A program made the translations under genes and the position numbers. A stretch of DNA of 6,282 nt from Pseudomonadota bacterium (GTDB lineage Bacteria; Pseudomonadota; Alphaproteobacteria; Rhizobiales; Xanthobacteraceae): assembly GCA_023387555.1 (NCBI GenBank), contig JAEWHY010000186.1, forward strand, positions 1 to 6,282, in the 5' to 3' direction. The notes under the pieces were generated by a model. That model was not told the DNA's origin, searched no databases, and worked only from the letters and a program-made list of their open reading frames with translations. Below, piece after piece: positions 1-5,685 of the stretch; the stretch's first letter is position 1; each line of letters starts with the position of its first letter.

Positions 1-9
1 GGGTCTCCC

Positions 10-15
10 AGGAGG
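10..15 (+). promoter_or_regulatory. Ribosome binding site of the exported PepSY-like protein
   Basis: An AGGAGG motif sits six bases before the GTG at 22. This near-consensus Shine-Dalgarno at ideal spacing is what makes the GTG the chosen start. Confidence 0.8.
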
Positions 16-21
16 GGCGAC

Positions 22-840
22 GTGAAATACACTATCGTTCTTGCTGCCTTTGCGGCGGCTGTCGCCGTTGCGCCGGTGAGGGCGCAGCCGGTGTCCGCAG
101 ATTTTCTCCCGCCGCATGAGGTCGCGAGCATCGTCACGTCGATGGGACTGCGCATGGTCGGCCGGCCTGCCTGGACGCGCGGCCGTTATGTCGTTGCGGC
201 AGTCGATCGGCGCGGTCGCGAAGTCAATGTTGTGCTCGACGGGTTTGACGGGCGGGTGATCGCGGTGCGTCCGATCGGCGGCAACGGTTTCGATGCCCCG
301 CCGCGTGTGGGACGGGGTCTGCCGCCGCCCGCGGACGGCGAGGTCTTCGAGAATGGTCACGAGCAGGCTTCGCGGCCGCCGCTGCCCGCCGCGCGCTTGC
401 CGCGTGATCCTGTGGTGACCGGTGCTGTGTCGCCGGCCGAGCCGTCACGAAAGCAAACCACGCCCGTGCCGCGACCGCGTCCGGCGCTGGCCAAAGCAAA
501 TGATGCCGGACGTCCGGCCGCGGAGTCCGACGCCGGGGTGTCCTCCGCCAGGCCGGATGAAGCCAAGGCCGATGCGGCCGGTGCTGAAGCCAAGGCCGAA
601 GCGAAGGTCGAGACCGGGACTGGAGCAAAGACTGAACCGAAGTCCGGAGCAAAATCCGGAGCAAAGCCCGGAACCAGACCGTCGGCGGCCGCGACCCGTC
701 CCGGCGTGTCGGGACCGTCAAAGCCGGAGGTTGCCGGAACGCCGGACGCGGGCAAGCCGGACGTTCGCGTCATCGATCTGAGCAAGCCGGCAGACGCCAA
801 AAAGCCCGAGGACAAGCCCGGCCAGGCGATCCAGTTCTAG
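22..840 (+). CDS. Exported protein with PepSY-like domain and Ala/Lys/Pro-rich tail
   Basis: Protein of 272 residues, function unknown. Seen: a GTG start with a strong Shine-Dalgarno, then a signal peptide (MKYTIVLAAF onward, hydrophobic through about residue 18, likely cleaved after VRA at residue 22), so it should be periplasmic or secreted. Residues about 30-85 have the pattern of a single PepSY-like unit: a helix (HEVASIVTSMGLR), then strands ending in a D-G-F-D-G-R-V turn. PepSY units are often found in secreted proteins and are thought to be inhibitory or binding modules, but the match here is by eye only. From about residue 110 to 260 the chain is low-complexity, rich in Ala, Pro, Lys, Glu and Gly, and probably disordered, possibly spanning the periplasm or peptidoglycan. 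The conserved-looking end is VIDLSKPADAKKPEDKP. The gene has no close upstream neighbour in view and is followed by the regulator on the same strand. The family is known to me only as hypothetical proteins in Bradyrhizobium-type genomes. Confidence 0.8.
   Translation: MKYTIVLAAFAAAVAVAPVRAQPVSADFLPPHEVASIVTSMGLRMVGRPAWTRGRYVVAAVDRRGREVNVVLDGFDGRVIAVRPIGGNGFDAPPRVGRGLPPPADGEVFENGHEQASRPPLPAARLPRDPVVTGAVSPAEPSRKQTTPVPRPRPALAKANDAGRPAAESDAGVSSARPDEAKADAAGAEAKAEAKVETGTGAKTEPKSGAKSGAKPGTRPSAAATRPGVSGPSKPEVAGTPDAGKPDVRVIDLSKPADAKKPEDKPGQAIQF
643..678 (+). repeat. Short 12-bp tandem repeat inside the low-complexity tail
   Basis: Two nearly identical 12-base units (TCCGGAGCAAAA and TCCGGAGCAAAG) and a third diverged one (CCCGGAACCAGA) follow each other in frame. 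They encode Ser/Pro-Gly-Ala/Thr-Lys/Arg units of the disordered tail. The unit length is a multiple of three, so changes in copy number would keep the frame. Confidence 0.65.
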
Positions 841-997
841 GATGTTCCAACACGCGCGACCCGCCGGTGGGGACCTCAGCGTCTCACGCCATGCGGCGCA
901 GCCGGTTCCAGCCGACCCGACTTCACGGCCTGTTGAGGGAGCGTGACGGCGCCCATGGCTTTGTTGAAGCGCCGCTAGAGAAAGCGGCGGCGGAAGC

Positions 998-1002
998 TGA
1001 GG
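998..1002 (+). promoter_or_regulatory. Ribosome binding site favouring the GTG start at 1011
   Basis: TGAGG lies eight bases before an in-frame GTG at 1011. The upstream in-frame GTG (867) and ATG (891) have no comparable motif, and the residues they add do not resemble a Crp-family N-terminus. A small hairpin (971-976 with 983-988) lies just before this site. Confidence 0.5.
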
Positions 1003-1010
1003 CAAGTGCC

Positions 1011-1802
1011 GTGCGTCATCGAGCGCGACCGGCTCGTCAAACATCCCCGGACATATCCGGCGGCATCGCCGGCTTCGTTCTGTTCCGTTCGCTTGGCGCA
1101 TCTGCGATCTCGGCGATATCGGTGAATTGTTCGCAATGTCGTCATCGTCGCCACGATTGGATCGTCGCGCCCAATGAGGCGAACAGCGACGTCTTCTTCA
1201 TCGACAGCGGCTGCGTCAGGCTGCAGTTCGCGAAGGTCGCGGGACGCGAAGTTGTCTTCGAGGACGTCGATGCGGGAGATTATTTCGGCGGCGAGAGCGC
1301 AATCCTCGGCTCGCCGCGCATGGCGGGCGCGCTCGCGCTGACCGATGTCGCCGTGACCCGGATGCCTGTCTCGGTGTTCCGGGAATTGCTCCATGCGCAT
1401 GCCGATGTCTGCGATCAGTTCCTGTATCGGCTTGCGGGTCAAATTCAGGTGCTCGCCAACCGCGTGAACGAATTATCCACGCTCGATGTTCGCCACCGGA
1501 TTTATGCCGAGTTGTTGCGCCTGTCGCGGCCGACGGCCGAGGCTCATCGCGCTGTGATTTCGCCCCCGCCGTTGCAGACCGATATTGCCGCGCGCATCGG
1601 TGCGCGGCGCGAAGCTGTCGCGCGCGAGATGAAGGCGCTGGAGCGCATCGGGTTGCTGTTGCGACGTCGCGGCGCGGTCGATATTGCGGACACGCGATGC
1701 CTGCAGGATCTCCTCGAGCGTGACCTTCAGCGCGAGGAGATCGATCATAAGCGGAGCGGCTGGCGGCCCGGCTGGATGACGGGCCGTTGGTCATCCCGCT
1801 AA
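1011..1802 (+). CDS. Crp/Fnr-family transcriptional regulator
   Basis: Protein of 263 residues from GTG 1011; in-frame upstream starts at 867 (311 residues) and 891 are possible. A cyclic-nucleotide-binding beta-roll begins at VLFRSLGAS (about residue 23) and runs through SDVFFIDSGCVRLQF and EDVDAGDYFGGESAI. A long dimerization helix follows (about 125-165, ELSTLDVRHRIYAELLRL), then a Crp-type winged helix-turn-helix (about 188-219, LQTDIAARIGARREAVAREM). It is therefore a cytoplasmic DNA-binding regulator; its ligand and targets are unknown. In the phosphate-binding cassette, the usual Gly-Glu and Arg-Ser are here Gly93-Gly94 and Arg103-Met104, so canonical cAMP binding is doubtful. No N-terminal Fnr-type cysteine cluster is present. 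At 1106-1135 the used frame gives an atypical stretch, whereas a shifted frame gives DLGDIGELFA, a much better Crp-family helix; this suggests two compensating indels or a sequence error. The gene ends 10 bases from a convergent gene. Confidence 0.85.
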   Translation: MRHRARPARQTSPDISGGIAGFVLFRSLGASAISAISVNCSQCRHRRHDWIVAPNEANSDVFFIDSGCVRLQFAKVAGREVVFEDVDAGDYFGGESAILGSPRMAGALALTDVAVTRMPVSVFRELLHAHADVCDQFLYRLAGQIQVLANRVNELSTLDVRHRIYAELLRLSRPTAEAHRAVISPPPLQTDIAARIGARREAVAREMKALERIGLLLRRRGAVDIADTRCLQDLLERDLQREEIDHKRSGWRPGWMTGRWSSR

Positions 1803-1812
1803 GGCTCTACGT

Positions 1813-2436
1813 TCACTCCTCGGTGAAGTCGCGTTCCAGATTCAGCCGCACCTGCGGGTCAACAGCGGAGCCGATGTACTGTCCTTCCTCATACACGGCG
1901 TGGGTGCGCGGCCGCCAGCCGGGCCCGTTGCGATACGGGCCGTACCCGAACGCGGCCTGCCTGTACGGCTGGTAATAGCCATACGAACCCGGACAGGTGC
2001 AGCCGCCCGCGCCGTAATTCGCGAAGGACGGTGCGAATGGCAAGGCGCCGAAACCGCCGAACGGCCAGTTCCAGCCCCCGTATCCGCCATAACCTCCGCC
2101 GTATCCTGCGTACCCCGGGTAACCGCCGCCATAGCCGCGGTAGCTGCCGTAGCCGCCATAACCGCTATAACCGCCGTAGCCCCACCCGGGCCCGGCCGCA
2201 CCACGAATGGGTGGCCTCGGTGTGCCTGCTCGCGGATAGGCCCTTTGATCGGGCCGAGGCTGCGCTCGCGATTCTCTTCGTGCTCTGGCCGCCGGCATCC
2301 CAGAACTCGGCGCAGGCCGCGATGCCTGGGGCGCCGGACCACCCGCTTCTTGAGCCTGCGTTGGGCCGGTGTCGGCCCCTCCCGCCAATGCTCCGGCAGC
2401 GAGGAGGGTGGCCGCAAACCTTGTGCTGGTCAGCAT
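1813..2436 (-). CDS. Secreted Gly/Tyr-rich protein of unknown function
   Basis: Protein of 207 residues. The ATG at 2436 is chosen because TGGAGGAA lies six bases before it; an in-frame ATG at 2454 would add six residues but would place this motif inside the coding region. The N-terminus (MLTSTRFAATLLAAGALAGG) is a signal peptide, with cleavage uncertain, either near Ala21 or before EAGG around residue 30. A Pro/Ala/Arg-rich stretch follows (about 34-78). Residues about 85-121 are a run of GYGGY-type repeats, then a Trp/Phe/Tyr/Gly-rich part with two cysteines in GCTCPG (146 and 148). The C-terminus is less repetitive (YEEGQYIGSAVDPQVRLNLE) and probably the conserved piece. Gly/Tyr-rich exported proteins are often surface or envelope structural proteins, but no function is established here. 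It reads in the same direction as the heat-shock gene but is separated from it by a strong terminator. Confidence 0.8.
   Translation of the reverse strand: MLTSTRFAATLLAAGALAGGADTGPTQAQEAGGPAPQASRPAPSSGMPAARARRESRAQPRPDQRAYPRAGTPRPPIRGAAGPGWGYGGYSGYGGYGSYRGYGGGYPGYAGYGGGYGGYGGWNWPFGGFGALPFAPSFANYGAGGCTCPGSYGYYQPYRQAAFGYGPYRNGPGWRPRTHAVYEEGQYIGSAVDPQVRLNLERDFTEE
2074..2184 (-). repeat. Degenerate repeat encoding Gly-Tyr units
   Basis: Imperfect short units reading GGY, SGY, RGY or PGY are repeated across this part of the secreted protein. On the plus strand they appear as recurrent CCGCCGTA / CCGCCATA words. The repetition is strong at the protein level and loose at the DNA level (mixed TAC/TAT and GGC/GGT/GGA codons), so it looks old and selected rather than freshly duplicated. 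Confidence 0.7.
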
Positions 2437-2440
2437 GATC

Positions 2441-2448
2441 TTCCTCCA
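2441..2448 (-). promoter_or_regulatory. Ribosome binding site of the Gly/Tyr-rich protein
   Basis: On the minus strand this reads TGGAGGAA, six bases before the ATG at 2436. It fixes the start there rather than at the ATG 18 bases further upstream. Confidence 0.75.
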
Positions 2449-2541
2449 TTTCATGCGGTGCTGAGGGTCCGCGTGAAATGCTCACCTAATGAGCCGGCAG
2501 GCCCGTGCACGTGCGAAAACGCACACGGCGAACCGTTCGAT

Positions 2542-2570
2542 AAAAAAGCGCCCCGGCAGCACCGGGGCGC
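2542..2570 (-). terminator. Rho-independent terminator of the heat-shock gene
   Basis: A perfect nine-pair stem, GCGCCCCGG (2548-2556) with CCGGGGCGC (2562-2570), encloses a five-base loop. On the minus strand it is followed directly by six T residues (A run at 2542-2547). It lies about 40 bases after the Hsp20 stop codon and reads in the correct direction. A second small hairpin (TCTCAC 2573-2578 with GTGAGA 2581-2586) sits between the stop and this stem. Confidence 0.9.
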
Positions 2571-2609
2571 TCTCTCACGTGTGAGATCGTTCGGTCAGAC
2601 TAACGCGGA

Positions 2610-3068
2610 TCAGGCGGCAACCTTGGTCTCGACCTGACCTTCGATGGCCTTCGCGTTGATCGGAATCTGGCGCGGCTTCTTGGCCTCCGGAATCACGCGT
2701 ACGAGGTCGACGTGCAGGAGACCGTTCTCGAGAGCGGCGCCTTTGACCTGGACGAAGTCGGCAAGCTGGAACACGCGCTCGAAGGCACGGGCCGCGATAC
2801 CCTGGTAGAGGATCTCGCCGGACTGCTCCTGCTTGGCCTGCTTCTCGCCCTTGATGGTGAGGGTATTTTCCTTCAGCTCGATATTCAGATCGTTCTCGGC
2901 AAAGCCGGCAACGGCAACGCTGACGCGGTAGGCGTTCTCGCCGGTCCGCTCGATGTTATAGGGCGGATAACCGGGGGCACTTTCCGCATTCGCCTGGTCC
3001 AGCAGATTGAACAGGCGGTCGAAGCCGACGGTGGAACGATAGAAGGGGGTAAGATCGAAGTGACGCAT
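2610..3068 (-). CDS. hsp20: Small heat-shock protein, Hsp20 / alpha-crystallin family
   Basis: Protein of 152 residues, an ATP-independent cytoplasmic holdase that binds unfolding proteins during heat stress and passes them to DnaK/ClpB-type chaperones. The N-terminal arm MRHFDLTPFYRSTVGFDRLF is typical of the class A (IbpA-like) small heat-shock proteins of rhizobia. The alpha-crystallin domain spans about residues 34-128 (YNIERTGENAYRVSVAVAG; ITIKGE-like strand at 68-75; A-x-x-ENGLLHVDL at 111-122). The C-terminal I-x-I motif needed for oligomer assembly is IPI at 135-137. The length fits the family. The start at 3068 is preceded by a strong AAGGAGGA Shine-Dalgarno, and the open frame further upstream (to 3293) crosses the leader and is not coding. 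Regulation is visible: a sigma-70-like promoter, a ROSE-type thermometer leader and a terminator make it a single-gene unit. The exact paralogue (hspA, B, D, E or H in Bradyrhizobium) cannot be told. Confidence 0.96.
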   Translation of the reverse strand: MRHFDLTPFYRSTVGFDRLFNLLDQANAESAPGYPPYNIERTGENAYRVSVAVAGFAENDLNIELKENTLTIKGEKQAKQEQSGEILYQGIAARAFERVFQLADFVQVKGAALENGLLHVDLVRVIPEAKKPRQIPINAKAIEGQVETKVAA

Positions 3069-3151
3069 CGTATGTCCTCCTTGAAGCGACATTCGGAAGG
3101 TCCTCCCGGATGGGCCGGACCTTTGATTGCGCGCCGCCGGATGGCCGGCGC
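3069..3151 (-). promoter_or_regulatory. ROSE-type RNA thermometer in the Hsp20 leader
   Basis: Read on the minus strand, the leader folds into three hairpins. The first is CGCCGG (3150-3145) with CCGGCG (3140-3135) and loop CCAU. The second is AAGGUCC (3123-3117) with GGACCUU (3103-3097), holding an inner CCC/GGG pair set around AUCC. The third is AUGUC (3092-3088) with GACAU (3076-3072), which encloses the AAGGAGGA Shine-Dalgarno. In the third stem the sequence UCGCU (3089-3085) faces the Shine-Dalgarno with an unpaired G at 3087, which is the hallmark U-Y-G-C-U arrangement of ROSE elements. Known of the family: at normal temperature the ribosome site is masked, and heat melts the weak last stem. 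The folding was done by eye; no covariance search was run. Confidence 0.88.
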
Positions 3152-3157
3152 AGCTTT

Positions 3158-3185
3158 GATCTAGGAAGCGCAGTTTTTCCGTCAA
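3158..3185 (-). promoter_or_regulatory. Candidate sigma-70-type promoter of the Hsp20 gene
   Basis: On the minus strand TTGACG (3185-3180) is followed after 16 bases by TAGATC (3163-3158). The -35 is close to consensus and the -10 is weak. It would start transcription near 3157-3151, exactly where the first leader hairpin begins. ROSE-controlled genes in Bradyrhizobium are known to use housekeeping-type promoters, which fits. I see no sigma-32-type -10 (CCCCAT-like) at a suitable distance. Confidence 0.6.
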
Positions 3186-3258
3186 GAGGGTGGCCGCCCT
3201 GGAAAAAATAGGTGTTACGATTTTGTAAGAATCGGCGCCCCCGCGTCCCCGCTGCCAA

Positions 3259-3286
3259 TTGAGACTGGCCCGGCCCCTGCTATAAC
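3259..3286 (+). promoter_or_regulatory. Candidate promoter of the lysophospholipase-like gene
   Basis: TTGAGA (3259-3264) and TATAAC (3281-3286) are separated by 16 bases and each differs little from the sigma-70 consensus. Transcription would begin about 57 bases before the ATG at 3350. It faces away from the heat-shock promoter, about 75 bases from that -35. Confidence 0.5.
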
Positions 3287-3294
3287 GCGGCACC

Positions 3295-3308
3295 CGCCGC
3301 CGGCGGCG
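3295..3308. repeat. Perfect 14-bp palindrome in the hydrolase leader
   Basis: CGCCGCCGGCGGCG is its own reverse complement and lies just downstream of the candidate -10, where it could be an operator or an RNA hairpin. Its composition is ordinary for this GC-rich sequence, so it may be chance. Confidence 0.35.
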
Positions 3309-3349
3309 ACCCGGTCCCGTCTGACCGGATCATTGCGCACAGCCCTTCG

Positions 3350-4294
3350 ATGAAACTCATTTCGATCCCCGCAAATCCGGTGCCCGAGGATGTTGTCGCC
3401 GGCACGCTGAAGACGCCGGACGGAATCGGCCTGCGGTTTGCGCGCTGGGCGCCGCCGCCGGGCCGCAAGGGGACGGTGTGCATCTTCCAGGGGCGCGCCG
3501 AATTCATCGAGAAGTATTTCGAGATCGCCCGCGACTTGCGGCAGCGCGGTTTCGCGGTCGCGACGCTGGACTGGCGCGGGCAGGGGCTGTCCCAGCGTGC
3601 GCTGCGCGACCCGCGGAAGGGCTACGTCGAAAGCTTCCGCGAGTATGAAGCCGATCTTGAAGCCTTCATGCGCGAGATCGTGCTGCCGGATTGTCCGCCG
3701 CCTTATTTTGCGATCGGCCATTCGATGGGCGCCTCGATCCTGACCCGCATCGCCCATCGTGGCTATCAATGGTTCGAACGCATGGTGCTGTGCGCGCCGC
3801 TGATCGAGCTCGGCCCGCAGTTGCTGACGCCCTATGCAAAGCCGGCGGTGAAATTCCTGAGCGCGATCGGCATGGGCTCATCGTATGTCCCCGGCGGCAG
3901 CCCGATGGTCGTGGCGTCGCAGCCCTTCGTCGGCAACGTGCTGACCTCCGATCCCGTGCGTCATGCCCGTACGGCGGCGGTGCTGGAGGCCGAGCCGCTG
4001 CTGGGCCTCGGCTCACCGACCAACGCGTGGGCGGCCGCCGCCTTTGCGATGATGAAAGAATTCCAGAACGCCAATTATCCGGGCAAGATCCGGCAGCCGA
4101 TCATGATGATCGCGGCCGGTCGCGACGTCACGGTATCGACGCCGGCGATCGAGGATTTTGCCGGCCGGCTGCGCGCCGGCTCGCATCTGATCATCCCGGG
4201 CTCGCGCCACGAGATGATGATGGAGACCGACCGTTTCCGCGCCCAGTTCTGGGCGGCGTTCGATGCCTTTGTGCCGGGCAGCCCGGCCTTCTGA
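3350..4294 (+). CDS. Alpha/beta hydrolase, monoacylglycerol lipase / lysophospholipase type
   Basis: Protein of 314 residues of the serine aminopeptidase S33 / Hydrolase_4 family (PldB-like). Such enzymes cleave ester bonds in monoacylglycerols or lysophospholipids. Seen: strand and oxyanion region TVCIFQGRAEFIEKY (about 42-56), then DWRGQG (about 78-83), the nucleophile elbow GHSMGA with Ser125, a helical cap (about 140-230), the acid Asp259 in AAGRDVTVS, and His287 in GSRHEMMME. The triad is complete. There is no signal peptide, so it should be cytoplasmic or membrane-peripheral. The ATG at 3350 lacks a clear Shine-Dalgarno, but MKLISIPANPVPEDVV matches the way I recall relatives starting in Bradyrhizobium. 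It is divergent from the heat-shock gene and convergent with the cyclase. The exact substrate cannot be read from sequence. Confidence 0.9.
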   Translation: MKLISIPANPVPEDVVAGTLKTPDGIGLRFARWAPPPGRKGTVCIFQGRAEFIEKYFEIARDLRQRGFAVATLDWRGQGLSQRALRDPRKGYVESFREYEADLEAFMREIVLPDCPPPYFAIGHSMGASILTRIAHRGYQWFERMVLCAPLIELGPQLLTPYAKPAVKFLSAIGMGSSYVPGGSPMVVASQPFVGNVLTSDPVRHARTAAVLEAEPLLGLGSPTNAWAAAAFAMMKEFQNANYPGKIRQPIMMIAAGRDVTVSTPAIEDFAGRLRAGSHLIIPGSRHEMMMETDRFRAQFWAAFDAFVPGSPAF

Positions 4295-4299
4295 CGCTT

Positions 4300-4404
4300 C
4301 TAGAGTCTTTTCGCTTTTCTTCGAATCGCGAAAAGCCTCTAGGTTCTTGCATTGACGCGTTTTCTTCACGCGAACCGGTTTCCACTTCGCTCGAAAACGC
4401 TCTG
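4300..4404. repeat. Dispersed intergenic palindromic repeat, possibly a two-way terminator
   Basis: Two adjacent inverted repeats fill the gap between convergent genes. The first pairs CTAGAGTCTTTTCGC (4300-4314) with GCGAAAAGCCTCTAG (4328-4342), with one mismatch in 15. The second pairs GCGTTTTC (4357-4364) with GAAAACGC (4393-4400) and contains AACCGGTT (4373-4380). The second half, read on the minus strand as GAGCGTTTTCGAGCG and so on, is a sequence I recognise as recurring many times between genes in Bradyrhizobium and Rhodopseudomonas genomes. The first stem could stop transcription from both sides. Copy number was not checked here. Confidence 0.75.
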
Positions 4405-4416
4405 ACGAGTTGCCGG

Positions 4417-5649
4417 CTATGAGCCCGCAATCGATTCGAGCGTGAACAATTCCTGCGGCCTTTCGACCCCGCGTAGCGCGTAGCGCCCGACGGACACCAG
4501 GCGGCCGCGCATGCCGTCGACTGCGGCGAAGGATTGAGAGACCAGCACCGGCTGTTCCACGGACCGGCACATGGCGGCGATCCGGCTCGCTTCGTTCACG
4601 GCCGGACCGACCACCGTGAAGTCGAGCCGGTCGACCGATCCGATATTGCCGTACAGCACCTCGCCGACATGCAAGCCGATATACATGTCGGTGACTGGCA
4701 GCAGTGCCTGCGCGCGGCGCGCGTTCAGAGCGGCCACCTCCCGGCGCGCGGCCGTCGCGGCGTTGAGGGCCGCGCCGCAGGCGCCTGCGCGATCCTCGGC
4801 GGTGAAGATGGCAAGGATGCCGTCGCCGATCAGCTTCAGGACGTCGCCGCCTTCGGCGTTGATCGCCGAGATGACGACATCGGCATAATCGTTCAGCAGC
4901 GGCAGCACTTGTTCGGGCGCGGAGTCCGTCACGCGCGTGAAACCGCGCAGGTCGCTGAACCAGATCGCGGCATCGATCCGCTCGGCGACGCCGCGCATGA
5001 TGCGGCCCGAGAGGACCCGGCGGGCGGCATCCCGCCCGAGATAGGTCTGCATCAGGGTGCCGGTCATCCGGGTCAGCGCGACGGTCTTGACCGCAAGGGC
5101 CAGCGTCGGAATCAGTCGCGCCAGCATTTCGACATGCGTGTCGTCGAAGCCGCCGGGACGCCGCGTCATCCAGGAGGAATAGACCGCATCCATCTCGCCG
5201 ATGACGCCCTCCGGCGCGAACCGGTTGACGATCGCGACGCCGCCTTTCATCCCCGCCGCTATATAGTCCTGCATGGCGGGAAAGAGCGCCGCATGCTCCT
5301 CGTTAAGTCGGAGCAGCCGCTCCCCGGTCTGCAGCATGTAGAAGAACGGGCTTTTCCGCCAGCTTTCGGCGGCCTTTTCCTCGTCGGCGCCGAGTACCAG
5401 GCCTTCCGGCACGACTGTGCGGCCGTATTCGACGATGCCCGGTTGCGATGCTTCGTGGCCCCAACGCACCAGCCGGCCCTCGTAGACCGGATGGAGCGTG
5501 TCGATCAGAACGAGGCAGCGGTTGATAGGCAGACCAATGGCATTGCTGCGCTCGCAGAAGCCCGAAACCAGCGCATCCTCGGACATGCCGTTCAGCCCGG
5601 CTTCGGCAAGCCAGGCGCTCAGTCCGTTGACGTCTCTTTCGGCGATCAT
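4417..5649 (-). CDS. Class III adenylate/guanylate cyclase with N-terminal sensor-like region
   Basis: Protein of 410 residues expected to make a cyclic nucleotide (most likely cAMP) from its triphosphate in the cytoplasm. The catalytic domain covers about residues 222-405. Metal-binding aspartates are Asp233 (FSDLRGFT) and Asp276 (KLIGDGI). Lys272 is the adenine-contacting lysine, and Asn352 and Arg356 (VNEASR) are the transition-state pair. The second purine-specifying position, Asp in mammalian enzymes, is Thr345 (FTVVG), which is the class IIIb pattern. All catalytic residues are present. Residues 1-200 lack membrane segments and look like a GAF-like soluble sensor (ligand unknown), joined by a short helical linker (about 197-215, YLGRDAARRVLSGR). 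The ATG at 5649 has only a weak GGCGG upstream. The gene follows the partial hydrolase by 36 bases on the same strand, with no terminator seen, so the two may be co-transcribed. Confidence 0.92.
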   Translation of the reverse strand: MIAERDVNGLSAWLAEAGLNGMSEDALVSGFCERSNAIGLPINRCLVLIDTLHPVYEGRLVRWGHEASQPGIVEYGRTVVPEGLVLGADEEKAAESWRKSPFFYMLQTGERLLRLNEEHAALFPAMQDYIAAGMKGGVAIVNRFAPEGVIGEMDAVYSSWMTRRPGGFDDTHVEMLARLIPTLALAVKTVALTRMTGTLMQTYLGRDAARRVLSGRIMRGVAERIDAAIWFSDLRGFTRVTDSAPEQVLPLLNDYADVVISAINAEGGDVLKLIGDGILAIFTAEDRAGACGAALNAATAARREVAALNARRAQALLPVTDMYIGLHVGEVLYGNIGSVDRLDFTVVGPAVNEASRIAAMCRSVEQPVLVSQSFAAVDGMRGRLVSVGRYALRGVERPQELFTLESIAGS

Positions 5650-5685
5650 GCCGCCGATAGTGTCGGCCGCAATCGCAAGGTCAAG

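Noticed and set aside
1128..1145. A CxxC motif (CSQC) in the Crp/Fnr regulator suggesting a metal or iron-sulfur site
   Set aside because: It lies inside or at the edge of the segment that appears to be read out of frame, and no further cysteines form an Fnr-type cluster.
2505..2524. GTGCAC palindrome and GTGCG-AAAA-CGCAC hairpin upstream of the Gly/Tyr-rich gene
   Set aside because: The stems are short and there is no T run or recognisable promoter spacing. I could not support an operator or terminator call.
1900..2637. A 245-codon plus-strand open frame opposite the Gly/Tyr-rich gene
   Set aside because: It crosses the terminator and the start regions of the minus-strand genes, and its Arg/Ala-rich composition is that of a GC-rich shadow frame.
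3121..3165. Two TTTGAT words near the heat-shock promoter as a possible Fnr/FixK box
   Set aside because: They are direct copies about 30 bases apart, not the inverted TTGAT-N4-ATCAA arrangement required for such a site.
3069..3293. N-terminal extension of the Hsp20 protein up to 3293
   Set aside because: It covers the promoter and thermometer leader. The strong Shine-Dalgarno and family-typical start MRHFDL place the start at 3068.
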